Below are positions 27,175-36,041 of a stretch of DNA of 64,000 nucleotides, piece after piece. The notes beneath the pieces are model-generated. The model ran no database searches, was not told the origin of the DNA, and saw nothing but the letters and a program-made list of their open reading frames with translations. The stretch covers positions 997,753 to 1,061,752 of the forward strand of contig NZ_FMWX01000001.1 of assembly GCF_900103265.1 (NCBI RefSeq), given 5' to 3'. Position 1 is the first letter of the stretch; every line of letters begins with the position of its first letter. Source of the DNA: Sphingomonas sp. NFR15 (GTDB lineage Bacteria; Pseudomonadota; Alphaproteobacteria; Sphingomonadales; Sphingomonadaceae). A program made the position numbers and the translations under genes.

Positions 27175-28596
27175 TCACGCCGCGCTGTCGATCCCCAGTT
27201 CGCCCAGCTTGCGGTACAGCGTCGACCGGCCGATCCCCAGCCGCCTCGCCACCTCGGTCATCCGTCCGCGGTAATGGCCGATCGCGAGCCGGATCACGTC
27301 GGCCTCGATCTCCTCGAGCGCGCGCAGATTGCCGTCGGGGTGGAACAGCGTCACCCCGCCCGAGGTCGCCATCGGCGCGGCGGCGCTGACGGCGCGGCGT
27401 TGCGCGCCGAGCGCCGCGATCTGCGGGAAATCCGCCGGGGTCAGCGCCGCGCCCTCGCACAGCACCGCCGCGCGGAACAGCGCGTTCTGAAGTTGGCGGA
27501 CGTTGCCGGGCCAATCATACCGGCACAGCAGATCGAGCGCCTCGTCGGTGATGCCAAGCGGCCGCAGCCCCGGCTGCTGCGCGATCCGCGCGAGCAGGTG
27601 GCGGGCGAGCGCGGGAATGTCGCCCGGCCGCTCGCGCAAGGGCGGGATCGTCACCTGCACCACGTTCAGCCGGTAATAGAGATCCTCGCGGAACCGCCCG
27701 GCCTCGACCTCGTCGATCAGCGTCTTGTTGGTCGCCGCGATCACGCGCACATCGACCTCGCGCGCGTGGCGCGCGCCGATCGGCTGGATGTCGCCCGATT
27801 GCAGCACGCGCAGCAGCTTGACCTGCGCCTCGAGCGGCATCTCACCGATCTCGTCGAGGAACAAGGTGCCGCCATCCGCCTCCTGGAATCGGCCGATCTT
27901 GCGCTCGAACGCGCCGGTGAAGGCGCCGCGCTCGTGCCCGAACAGCTCGCTCTCGACGAGATTGGCGGGGATCGCGCCGCAATTGACGGTTATCATCGGC
28001 TTCTTGCCGCGCGGCGACGCGGCGTGGATCGCCTCCGCCACCACTTCCTTGCCAACCCCGCTCTCGCCCTCCAGCAGCACCGGCACGCGCGCGCGCGCGG
28101 CCTTGGCGGCGATGGCGAGCGCGGCGCGGAAATCGGGCGCCGAGCCGACGATCTCGTCGAACGCGAGCAGCGCCGGGATCTTCTCGGTGAGCGGCCGCAG
28201 CTCGCCCGCCGCCTGCCCCGCCACCGCCGCGTCGAGCGCGCCGAGCAGCCGTTCGGGGGCGAGCGGCTTGACGAGGAAGTCGGTCGCGCCCGCGCGCATC
28301 GCCGCCACCGCCTGCGCGACCGAGCTGTTGGCGGTGATCAGCAGCAGCGGCAGCGCCGGGCGGCGGCTGCGCACCTCGGCGATCAACATGGTCGGGTCGG
28401 CGTCGGGCGCCCAATGATCGAGCAGGATCGCGTCGAGCTGCATCCCGTCCTGGGTGCCGAGCATGGCGATCGCGGTCTCGCCATCCTGCGCGAAGATCGC
28501 GCGCCAGCCGCGCCGCGCCGCGATCGCGGCGACGAGGCGGCGTTGCGCCGGCTCGTCATCGATCAGCATCAGCAGCCGTTGCCCGTTACGCGTCAT
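27175..28596 (-). CDS. sigma-54-dependent response regulator, NtrC type
   Basis: A 473-residue activator. The receiver domain (LLMLIDDEPAQRR; phosphoacceptor Asp in DAILLDHW; Lys in FLVKPLAPE) is followed by an AAA+ domain with Walker A GESGVGKE, the sigma-54 contact loop GAFTGA, Walker B GGTLFLDEIGE and RWPGN-like YDWPGNVRQLQN. The Fis-type HTH at the end reads VARRLGIGRSTLYRKLGELG. No histidine kinase is adjacent in the window. The open frame extends upstream through the cytochrome subunit gene region, which is not coding on this strand. Targets unknown. Confidence 0.93.
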   Translation of the reverse strand: MTRNGQRLLMLIDDEPAQRRLVAAIAARRGWRAIFAQDGETAIAMLGTQDGMQLDAILLDHWAPDADPTMLIAEVRSRRPALPLLLITANSSVAQAVAAMRAGATDFLVKPLAPERLLGALDAAVAGQAAGELRPLTEKIPALLAFDEIVGSAPDFRAALAIAAKAARARVPVLLEGESGVGKEVVAEAIHAASPRGKKPMITVNCGAIPANLVESELFGHERGAFTGAFERKIGRFQEADGGTLFLDEIGEMPLEAQVKLLRVLQSGDIQPIGARHAREVDVRVIAATNKTLIDEVEAGRFREDLYYRLNVVQVTIPPLRERPGDIPALARHLLARIAQQPGLRPLGITDEALDLLCRYDWPGNVRQLQNALFRAAVLCEGAALTPADFPQIAALGAQRRAVSAAAPMATSGGVTLFHPDGNLRALEEIEADVIRLAIGHYRGRMTEVARRLGIGRSTLYRKLGELGIDSAA

Positions 28597-28735
28597 CCGC
28601 CATCCCACAAAAGCCGTTCGAGCGGCCCGTTTAGGGTGGATCGGTAAAAGCGCCCTTAAACACCCGGTGCGGACTTGAGGGCGGGGCGCGCAGCGGTTAA
28701 GCCATATGCCGATATAAGCATTGGGAGATGCGGGC

Positions 28736-28873
28736 ATGGCCGAAGACGGCGACATCAAGGTCCATGAAGCGACCTATCACAAGGTGATCGGCCTGCTGAA
28801 ATATGGTGCGGCGGCGTGCTTCCTGCTCGCGTTCGTCATCGTCTATTTCGCGCTCGCCCCCGCCAGCAAGTGA
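28736..28873 (+). CDS. aa3-type cytochrome c oxidase subunit IV
   Basis: A 45-residue peptide that I translated directly. It has a hydrophilic start, MAEDGDIKVHEATYHKVIGL, followed by a single span (GAAACFLLAFVIVYFALA). This is the pattern of the bacterial aa3 oxidase subunit IV family (PF07835), a one-helix subunit of the terminal oxidase. Its stop overlaps the GTG start of pntA, so the two are coupled even though no other oxidase subunit is here. Confidence 0.85.
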   Translation: MAEDGDIKVHEATYHKVIGLLKYGAAACFLLAFVIVYFALAPASK

Positions 28874-29991
28874 AGATCGCGGTCCTCAAGGAAAGCGCGC
28901 CGGGTGAGCGCCGCGTCGCGGCGACGCCGGAAACGGTCAAGAAATTCATCGGCCTGGGCGCCGAGATCGCGGTGGAGGCCGGCGCCGGCCTGACCGCCGC
29001 GATCGCCGATGCGGACTATGCCGCCGCCGGCGCGCAGGTCGCGGACCGCGCCGGCGCGCTCGCCGGCGCGGGCATCGTGCTCGGCGTGCAGGGTCCGGAG
29101 CCGGCGTCGCTCGCCGGAGTCGCGCCGGGCGCATGGGTCGTCGCCAGCCTCAACCCGTTCGGGGAGCGCGCGCAAGTCGATGGCTATGCGGCGGCGGGGC
29201 TGGAGGCGCTGGCGATGGAGTTCATGCCGCGCATCACCCGCGCGCAATCGATGGACATCCTCTCCTCGCAATCGAACCTCGCCGGCTACAAGGCGGTGCT
29301 CGATGCCGCGAGCGAATATGGCCGCGCCTTCCCGATGATGATGACCGCGGCGGGCACCGTCTCCGCCGCGCGCGTGTTCGTGATGGGCGTCGGCGTCGCG
29401 GGGCTGCAGGCGATCGCCACCGCGCGGCGGCTCGGCGCGCAGGTCTCGGCGACCGACGTGCGCTCGGCGACCAAGGAGCAGATCCTGTCGCTCGGCGCCA
29501 AGCCGATCTTCGTCGAAAATGTCGCGGGCATCGAGGGCGAAGGGTCCGGCGGCTATGCCGGCGAGATGAGCGACGAATATAAGGCCGCCCAAGCCGAACT
29601 GGTCTCGGCGCACATCGCCAAGCAGGATATCGTCATCACCACAGCGCTGATCCCCGGCCGCCCCGCCCCCCGACTGATCTCGGCCGCGCAGGTGGCGAGC
29701 ATGAAGCCCGGCAGCGTGATCGTCGATCTCGCGGTCGAACAGGGCGGCAATGTCGAGGGCGCGGTGGCGGGTGAGATCATCGAGATCGGCGGCGTGAAGA
29801 TCGTCGGCCACAAGAACGTGCCGAGCCGGCTGGCGGCGGATGCCAGCGCGCTGTTCAGCCGCAACCTGTTCAACTTCCTGAGCGCGTTCTGGGACAAGGC
29901 GGCGGGCGCGCCAGTGCTCGATGCCGAGATCGGCGATGCGATCCGCCTGACCAAGGGCGGTGAGGTCGTGAATCAAAGGCTTCTCGCGTGA
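28870..29991 (+). CDS. pntA: NAD(P) transhydrogenase subunit alpha, part 1 (PntAA)
   Basis: A 373-residue NAD(H)-binding dI domain of proton-translocating transhydrogenase. KIAVLKESAPGERRVAATPETV opens the domain; MTAAGTVSAARVFVMGVGVAGLQAIATARRLGA is the Rossmann loop and VIVDLAVEQGGNVEG is conserved. As usual in alphaproteobacteria the alpha subunit is split, with the membrane part on a separate gene. It starts at GTG, overlapping the oxidase subunit IV stop. The enzyme uses the proton gradient to make NADPH from NADH. Confidence 0.94.
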   Translation: MKIAVLKESAPGERRVAATPETVKKFIGLGAEIAVEAGAGLTAAIADADYAAAGAQVADRAGALAGAGIVLGVQGPEPASLAGVAPGAWVVASLNPFGERAQVDGYAAAGLEALAMEFMPRITRAQSMDILSSQSNLAGYKAVLDAASEYGRAFPMMMTAAGTVSAARVFVMGVGVAGLQAIATARRLGAQVSATDVRSATKEQILSLGAKPIFVENVAGIEGEGSGGYAGEMSDEYKAAQAELVSAHIAKQDIVITTALIPGRPAPRLISAAQVASMKPGSVIVDLAVEQGGNVEGAVAGEIIEIGGVKIVGHKNVPSRLAADASALFSRNLFNFLSAFWDKAAGAPVLDAEIGDAIRLTKGGEVVNQRLLA

Positions 29992-30138
29992 GCCTCGCTG
30001 GTGCGGGGGTGGCCAGTCGTGATTTGTACTACGCTGCGGTGCGCGCCTGGCCGTGCCAGATTCCACGGTCATGCACGGTCGCCGCGATTTCGACTTTGAC
30101 ACGAACAAGCTTCCGGAACTTCGAGAGGATGGACTGAC

Positions 30139-30450
30139 ATGGACTTCATCGCGATCCTGTCGATCTTCGTCATGGCGTGCTTCGTCGGCTACTACGTCGT
30201 CTGGTCGGTCACGCCCGCGCTGCACACGCCGCTGATGGCGGTCACCAACGCGATCTCCTCGGTCATTATCGTCGGCGCGCTGATCGCGGCGGCGGCGGCC
30301 GGGATCGGCGCCGGCGGCGCGGTGTCGAAATGGCTGGGGCTGCTCGCGGTGGTGCTGGCGAGCGTCAACATCTTCGGCGGCTTCGCGGTCACCGCGCGGA
30401 TGCTCGCGATGTACAAGAAGAAGGAGCGGCCGGTTCCGGCTAAGCACTAA
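30139..30450 (+). CDS. NAD(P) transhydrogenase subunit alpha, part 2 (PntAB)
   Basis: A 103-residue membrane protein with three spans, corresponding to the C-terminal dII segment of E. coli PntA. The conserved [20 protein letters not shown] and [20 protein letters not shown] are present. It lies 147 bp after pntA and 107 bp before pntB, the latter gap being occupied by a REPIN-like palindrome. Confidence 0.94.
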   Translation: MDFIAILSIFVMACFVGYYVVWSVTPALHTPLMAVTNAISSVIIVGALIAAAAAGIGAGGAVSKWLGLLAVVLASVNIFGGFAVTARMLAMYKKKERPVPAKH

Positions 30451-30457
30451 TCAGCCC

Positions 30458-30538
30458 GTCACCCCAGCGAAAGCTGGGGTCTCGCGGGGCTCCTGTCCCG
30501 CGCGAGCAACGGGAGACCCCAGCTTTCGCTGGGGTGAC
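30458..30538. repeat. REPIN-like inverted repeat between pntAB and pntB
   Basis: Arms 30458-30483 and 30513-30538 are exact 26-bp reverse complements; each arm is itself a hairpin (CCCCAGC-gaaa-GCTGGGG). This GTCACCCCAGC family resembles the GTCGCCCCGGC hairpin after the Do protease gene. The strong hairpins in the untranslated gap could lower or stabilise pntB mRNA relative to upstream genes. Confidence 0.9.
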
Positions 30539-30557
30539 GACAAGGGGTGGAAATATC

Positions 30558-32105
30558 GTGGAACACGCAAGCGTAAATCCCTGGGCGGCCTTCGCCTATC
30601 TCGTCGCGGGCGTGTGCTTCATCCTCGCGTTGCGCGGCCTGTCGTCGCCCGCCACGTCACAGCGCGGCAACCGCATGGGCATCATCGGCATGACCATCGC
30701 GGTGGTTACCACGCTAGTGACGCATGTGCCGGGCGAAATGGTCGAGGCCACCGGCCAACTGTGCAGCCAAATGCACACGATCGCCGGCAGTGGTCCGGCT
30801 CTGTGCCATGATATGACCTATGCACCTGTTCTCGTTGTAGACTGGTCGACGGTTGGGCTCATCCTCGCCGCGATCGCGATCGGCGCGGTGATCGGCCTCA
30901 CCACCGCGCGGCGCATCGCGATGACCGACATGCCGCAGCTCGTTGCCGCGTTCCACTCGCTGGTCGGGCTGGCGGCGGTGCTGGTCGCGGCGGCGGCGTT
31001 CCTCAATCCGCAGGCGTTCGGCATCGCCGACATGGTGATCCCGCTGATCGGCAAGCCGTTCTTCGCGATCTATCCGCAGAGCCGTATCGAAATGGGCCTC
31101 GGCATCGCGATCGGCGCGATCACCTTTTCGGGTTCGGTGATCGCCTTCCTCAAATTGAACGGCAACATGGGCGGCGCGCCGATCCTGCTGCCGGCGCGTC
31201 ACATCATCAACCTCACCGTGCTCGCCGCGATCCTCGGACTCGTCGCTTATTTCACGCAGGACCAGAGCGCGTGGGTGTTCTGGACGATCACCATCCTGTC
31301 GTTCGCGATCGGCTTCCTGCTCATCATCCCGATCGGCGGCGCGGACATGCCGGTGGTGGTGTCGATGCTCAACAGCTATTCGGGCTGGGCGGCGGCGGCG
31401 ATGGGCTTCACGCTCCACAACACCGCGATGATCATCACCGGCGCGCTGGTCGGCTCGTCGGGCGCGATCCTCAGCTACATCATGTGCAAGGCGATGAACC
31501 GCAGCTTCATCAGCGTGATCGCGGGGGGCTTCGGCGCGACCGCGGCGGCGAGCGACGGCGCCGCCAAGGTCGATCGCCCGTGGAAGCGCGGCAGCGCCGA
31601 AGACGCCGCCTTCCTGATGAGCCAGGCCGAGCAGGTCATCATCGTGCCGGGCTACGGCATGGCGGTCGCGCAGGCGCAGCACGCGCTGCGTGAAATGGCC
31701 GACAAGCTGAAGGCGCATGGCGTGCGCGTCAAATATGCGATCCACCCGGTCGCTGGGCGCATGCCCGGCCATATGAACGTGCTGCTCGCCGAGGCCAACG
31801 TGCCCTATGACGAGGTGTTCGAGCTCGAGGACATCAACGGCGAGTTCGCGCAGACCGACGTCGCGTTCGTGATCGGCGCCAACGACGTCACCAACCCCGC
31901 CGCCAAGACCGACAAGAGCTCGCCGATCTACGGCATGCCCATACTCGATGTAGAAAATGCCAAGACGGTACTATTCGTGAAGCGTTCGATGGGCGGTGTC
32001 GGCTATGCCGGAGTGGACAATGATGTTTTCTATCGAGACAACACGATGATGCTGCTTGCCGACGCCAAGAAGATGGTCGAGGAGATCGTCAAAGCGCTCG
32101 ATTGA
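30558..32105 (+). CDS. pntB: NAD(P) transhydrogenase subunit beta
   Basis: A 515-residue protein with about nine spans (dII) and the C-terminal NADP(H)-binding dIII domain (VPGYGMAVAQAQHALREMAD, HPVAGRMPGHMNVLLAEA, VIGANDVTNPAAKTD). The start is GTG preceded by aaggggtgg; starting earlier would translate the repeat arm. Residues about 54-95, between spans 2 and 3, form an insertion with two cysteines (QLCSQM, ALCHDM) not found in the E. coli protein at that place. Confidence 0.94.
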   Translation: MEHASVNPWAAFAYLVAGVCFILALRGLSSPATSQRGNRMGIIGMTIAVVTTLVTHVPGEMVEATGQLCSQMHTIAGSGPALCHDMTYAPVLVVDWSTVGLILAAIAIGAVIGLTTARRIAMTDMPQLVAAFHSLVGLAAVLVAAAAFLNPQAFGIADMVIPLIGKPFFAIYPQSRIEMGLGIAIGAITFSGSVIAFLKLNGNMGGAPILLPARHIINLTVLAAILGLVAYFTQDQSAWVFWTITILSFAIGFLLIIPIGGADMPVVVSMLNSYSGWAAAAMGFTLHNTAMIITGALVGSSGAILSYIMCKAMNRSFISVIAGGFGATAAASDGAAKVDRPWKRGSAEDAAFLMSQAEQVIIVPGYGMAVAQAQHALREMADKLKAHGVRVKYAIHPVAGRMPGHMNVLLAEANVPYDEVFELEDINGEFAQTDVAFVIGANDVTNPAAKTDKSSPIYGMPILDVENAKTVLFVKRSMGGVGYAGVDNDVFYRDNTMMLLADAKKMVEEIVKALD

Positions 32106-32363
32106 GCGGCCGCATCTCGGGAGCGACGTCATCCTCTTTGGTATAGACCTTTCGCTGTGCCGAATTCGCACAAACACGTATTGATATCTTTTGAAACTGT
32201 GCCATACGTCAACTCCGTTTCGGCGGCGCTAAGCGCATGTTTTCGCCGAATCTTGTCGCGTCAACGATATGGAACCCGCAGTTGAGTTCATTCTGGACAT
32301 GATCCACCTGCCTCCATTTTGGTGAAAAGCATTACCTTGCGGGAGCGAAGTCAGGGGGCTGGC

Positions 32364-33311
32364 ATGAACGGAACCGATGCTTGGGAAACCACACGATCGC
32401 CGGCGAAAACCATCGCTGCACTGGTGATCGCCGATCACGAGGCGCCAGACGCCGCCGCCGCGATCGGCGCGACGCCCGCGCGCCTGGTCGCGCGCGTCGA
32501 TTGGGCCGCGGCGCCGACGCGGCTTGAAGCGCAAGGGCCGGTCCATCTGATCGCGGCCGACTGCGAAGGCACCGACGATGGCGCGCTGGCGGAGGCGTTG
32601 CCGCGTATCAATCAATTCGCGCGCGACAATGACGCACGGCTCGTCGCGACGCTCGCGTCCACTCAGGTCGATCTCGTAGCGGCCAATCTGTTCGGCCCGA
32701 ACGTCGAGCTGTTGTGCGCGCCGTCGCTCGCCGAACGCGTCGCGGCCTATGCGCCGTCGCTGTCGCAGTCGCACCCGGACCGGCTGTTCGACAGCGCCCG
32801 CGAGGTCGAGACGACCCGGTTGCGCCGGCTCAATGAGGAGATCGCCCGCATCGCCGAGACGCTGGCGCGGCTCAGCCGGGTCGAGGGCACCGATTCGCCG
32901 CGGGATCGCGTGGCGGATCGCGGCGGCAGCTACACCGCGCAGCCGCCGTCGGACGAGCCGCCCCCGATCTCCCCGCGCGAGGTGCGCGGCGCGATCCGCG
33001 CACGGCGTTTACGCGATCAATATTTCACCGTCGGGCTGTTCGAAGACCCGGCGTGGGACATTCTGCTCGATCTGTTCGCCGCCGAACTCGAACGCGTTCA
33101 GGTCTCTGTGTCGAGCCTGTGCATCGCCGCCGCCGTCGCGCCGACCACGGCGCTACGCTGGATCGCCAAGATGACCGAAGCGGGGCTGCTGACCCGCGTG
33201 CCCGATCCGTTCGACCGCCGCCGCGCCTTCATGGAACTCGCGCCCAGCGCGAGCGAGGCGATGCGCGGCTATCTCGGCGGGCTCAAGCGCGCCGGGCTGG
33301 CGATCCTGTAG
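32364..33311 (+). CDS. winged-helix DNA-binding protein with N-terminal receiver-like domain
   Basis: A 315-residue protein. The first 110 residues have alternating hydrophobic strands and helices (AALVIADHEAP, VHLIAADCEGTDDG, RLVATLASTQVDLV) like a degenerate receiver or flavodoxin fold without a clear phosphoacceptor pattern. A Glu/Arg-rich coiled coil (about 150-175) and a proline-rich linker follow. The C-terminal 110 residues form a MarR-like winged helix (SSLCIAAAVAPTTALRWIAKM, GLLTRVPDPFDRRRAFMELAP). An aggggg Shine-Dalgarno supports the start. The signal and targets are unknown. Confidence 0.75.
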   Translation: MNGTDAWETTRSPAKTIAALVIADHEAPDAAAAIGATPARLVARVDWAAAPTRLEAQGPVHLIAADCEGTDDGALAEALPRINQFARDNDARLVATLASTQVDLVAANLFGPNVELLCAPSLAERVAAYAPSLSQSHPDRLFDSAREVETTRLRRLNEEIARIAETLARLSRVEGTDSPRDRVADRGGSYTAQPPSDEPPPISPREVRGAIRARRLRDQYFTVGLFEDPAWDILLDLFAAELERVQVSVSSLCIAAAVAPTTALRWIAKMTEAGLLTRVPDPFDRRRAFMELAPSASEAMRGYLGGLKRAGLAIL

Positions 33312-33333
33312 CGCGGGTATCGCGCCCGGCGTG

Positions 33334-34218
33334 TCACCGCAGCGGCAACGTCATGTCCTGCTGCCGGCCCACGCCGTGAAGGATCACCCGATCGGGGAAG
33401 AAGTCGAGCCGCGCATAGGCGGTCTCCGGTGTGTCGAGCATCGCCTTGAGGTTGACATAGTGGATGCCGGCCCGCTCGCCGTAATTGCCGTCGTGGTTGT
33501 GCCCGTCGAGCCAGATTTTGGCGGAAGGATGCCGCTCCAGCAGCGCGCGTACCTCGGCGGCGTTCCAGAGGTTGTGCGGGTTCTCGGGCCACACCGGGAA
33601 GTGGCACAGCAACATCGCCTTAAGTCCCGCACGGTCGGCGCGGGTCAGTTCGGCGTCGATCCAGTGCATCTGTACGTCGCCGATGCCGCCGTCCCACTCC
33701 GGCTTGTCGGCGTAGCGCGCGGCGTGGAGTTCGCGGCTGGCGCGATCCTCGGCGCTGCCCGCCGGCCAGCCGAACGTACTGCGATCGGTGCCGTCGGTGA
33801 CGAGGAACAGCCAGCCGTCGTGCGTGAAACTGTAATAGCGCCCCGGCATCCCGAGCTTGGCCGCCACCATCGGCTTGTGCGCGTCGTCGATCGCGAATTC
33901 ATGATTGCCGAGCGCGAAGCGCCACGGGTGCCGGAGCTTCGCCGCGACCGGCAACAGCGTGTCGTAGCTCGCCCAGTCGCGGTCGATGAAATCGCCGAGA
34001 TGAACGACGAAGGCGAGCTTGCGCCGGTTGAAGTCGGCGACCGCTGCGGCGAGCTTGCCCGGCGCGGTATGGTACAGGCGCTGGCCGCTATCCGGCGCGG
34101 GGCCATATTGCGCATCCGCGATCGCGCCGATGCTGAACAGCGGCCGCTCGCGCGCCGAAGACGCGCCCAACGCGGCGCTCAGAAGCGCCAGTCCCGCCAG
34201 CCTGTACCGCAACCGCAT
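33334..34218 (-). CDS. secreted metallophosphoesterase, ADPRibase-Mn-like
   Basis: A 294-residue calcineurin-like phosphoesterase with an N-terminal signal peptide (LAGLALLSAALGASSA). Metal-binding motifs appear in order: DAQYG, GDFIDRD, GNHE, a His in LLCHFPVW and GHNHDGNYG. The IADAQYG opening and spacing resemble Mn-dependent ADP-ribose/CDP-alcohol diphosphatases, but a periplasmic location suggests scavenging of an extracellular phosphodiester. It ends 23 bp from the winged-helix gene, tail to tail. Confidence 0.87.
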   Translation of the reverse strand: MRLRYRLAGLALLSAALGASSARERPLFSIGAIADAQYGPAPDSGQRLYHTAPGKLAAAVADFNRRKLAFVVHLGDFIDRDWASYDTLLPVAAKLRHPWRFALGNHEFAIDDAHKPMVAAKLGMPGRYYSFTHDGWLFLVTDGTDRSTFGWPAGSAEDRASRELHAARYADKPEWDGGIGDVQMHWIDAELTRADRAGLKAMLLCHFPVWPENPHNLWNAAEVRALLERHPSAKIWLDGHNHDGNYGERAGIHYVNLKAMLDTPETAYARLDFFPDRVILHGVGRQQDMTLPLR

Positions 34219-34292
34219 TTTCGTCCCCGCCCTTTCGAGCGCGAAGCCCTAGATGCGGTTTCTTGCAGCGATAAGTCAGCGCTGCGGGTCCG

Positions 34293-35927
34293 CTATTTGT
34301 AGCGCACCTCTAGCAGATCCAGCTCGCGCATCAGCTTGCTCGCGAGTTCGCTGCCGATGCGGCGCTCGCGGGCGATGCGGACGATCTGCTCGCGTTCGGC
34401 CTGCACCGCCGCCAAGCGGAGATCGCGCTCGATCCGCTCGCTCGCGCGCGCTTCGTGTCTGGCGTCGCCGTCACCGGCGCGGCTTTCGATTCGCTCGCGA
34501 TAGCCGTCCATGATCCGCGCGCCGACGGCGGCATATACGTCGGCGTCGTCCCGTCCCTGCACCAGCGCGTGCTGGAGGCGCTCGACCGCCTTGATCGCCG
34601 CCTCGGCGGCGGCGATCCGTGCCATGTCCTCTTCGGCCTGTTGCGATGGCTCGGGTGGCATCGTCAGCCCACGCAACAACAGCGGCAGGCCGACGCTTGC
34701 CATGACCAGCGAGCTCAGGATCACCCCCGTCGCGAGAAAGACGGCAAGCTCGCGGCCGGGAAACGGCGTCCCGTCGCCCATCGTCAGGGGCAGCGTGAGC
34801 ACGCCCGCGAGCGTGATCGCGCCGCGCACGCCCGCGAACGACATCGCCGCGACCAGGCGCCAGGGCGGGGTCGAACCCATCTTGCCGCCCGGCGCGCGCC
34901 GAAGAAGCGTGATGCGGAGCGACACCCACACCCAGGCGAACCGCAGCGCGGCAAGCCCCGCCATGATCGCCCCGACGTACAGCGCGAGCCACCACGGGCT
35001 CGTGCGGCCGGTCAGTTCGACGGTGCGATCGAGCCCCGACAGTATCTCGGGCAGTTGTTCGCCGAGCAGCACGAAGATGATGCCGTTCGCCGCGAACTGG
35101 ATCGTGTCCCATACCGAGTTGCGCCGCATCCGCGTGACGGCGAGCGCCTGACGGGAAATCTCGGCGTAGCTCATCGTTACGCCCGCCGCCACCGCCGCGA
35201 GGATGCCGGAGGCGTGGACGTGTTCGGCGATCAGATAGGCGCCGAACGGGATCAGCACGCTGATCAGGATCTGCGATCCCGTCTCCTCGCCGAAGCGGCG
35301 CGACACCCAAGCCTTCGCCCACGTCACGACAAGCGTTAGTGTGACCCCGGCGAAGATCCCCGCCCCCGCCATCCAGAGGAAGCTCAATGCCGCGCCGGTC
35401 GCGGAGAAGGTGCCGGTCAGCGCCGCGGCGATCGCGAAGCGCAGGCACACCAGCCCGGACGCGTCGTTGAACAGCGATTCGCCTTCCAGAATGTGCATCA
35501 TCCGCTTCGGGATCGGCACGCGCGCGGCGATCGCGGAGACCGCGATCGGGTCGGTCGGCGACACGACGGCCGCCAGCGCGAACGCCACCGCCAGCGGCAT
35601 CGCCGGGATCATCCAGTGGATCAGGAATCCCATCCCCACCACCGTCAGCAGGACCAGACCCAGCGCCAGTTCGACGACGGTCGGCAGATCCTTGAAAAGC
35701 GCATCCTTGGGAATGCGCCAGCCATCGAGAAACAGGAGCGGCGGCAGGAAAAGCAACATGAACAGATCCGGGTCGAGCGAGACACGCAAGTGCGCGGCCA
35801 GACCGACGACGAACCCGAGCGCGATCTGCACCAGTGGCGTCGGCAACGCGACCGGCAGCATCCGCGAAATGGCGCCGCTGACGACGACCGCCAGCAGCAG
35901 GATCAACACGATAGAGATAGTTTCCAA
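34293..35927 (-). CDS. Na+/H+ antiporter, CPA1/NhaP family
   Basis: A 544-residue monovalent cation:proton antiporter. About 12 spans contain SPTDPIAVSAIAARVPIP, EGESLFNDASGLV (ion-binding ND pair) and FAGVRGAITLAGVLTLP; the last 110 residues are a charged cytoplasmic helical tail. No ATG fits the N-terminus; a TTG with a gggag Shine-Dalgarno six bases upstream begins LETISIVLILLLAVV. The frame stays open to 36017 but that part is arginine-rich. It probably exports Na+ or K+ and controls internal pH. Confidence 0.9.
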   Translation of the reverse strand: METISIVLILLLAVVVSGAISRMLPVALPTPLVQIALGFVVGLAAHLRVSLDPDLFMLLFLPPLLFLDGWRIPKDALFKDLPTVVELALGLVLLTVVGMGFLIHWMIPAMPLAVAFALAAVVSPTDPIAVSAIAARVPIPKRMMHILEGESLFNDASGLVCLRFAIAAALTGTFSATGAALSFLWMAGAGIFAGVTLTLVVTWAKAWVSRRFGEETGSQILISVLIPFGAYLIAEHVHASGILAAVAAGVTMSYAEISRQALAVTRMRRNSVWDTIQFAANGIIFVLLGEQLPEILSGLDRTVELTGRTSPWWLALYVGAIMAGLAALRFAWVWVSLRITLLRRAPGGKMGSTPPWRLVAAMSFAGVRGAITLAGVLTLPLTMGDGTPFPGRELAVFLATGVILSSLVMASVGLPLLLRGLTMPPEPSQQAEEDMARIAAAEAAIKAVERLQHALVQGRDDADVYAAVGARIMDGYRERIESRAGDGDARHEARASERIERDLRLAAVQAEREQIVRIARERRIGSELASKLMRELDLLEVRYK

Positions 35928-36041
35928 GCCTGCGCTCCCAGCATTGCCTTCCGCCGCCGCCCGGCGTCTAGCATGTCTTTCGGCCCGAAGCCGAAAAGGA
36001 TGTCCCGCCCGCCGCAAAGCGGGCGCGCGTCGCGCCGGACA

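Noticed and set aside
26951..27514. A 187-residue minus-strand frame over the hxlR end
   Set aside because: Arg/Gly-rich shadow frame of the regulator genes; no motif.
28597..28758. N-terminal extension of the sigma-54 regulator
   Set aside because: It would overlap the oxidase subunit IV gene region on the opposite strand and lacks receiver-domain similarity; the ATG at 28596 gives a normal receiver start.
32156..32172. TGTGC...GAATTC...GCACA quasi-palindrome upstream of the winged-helix gene
   Set aside because: The arms are only 5 bp and off-centre by half a base; not enough to call an operator.
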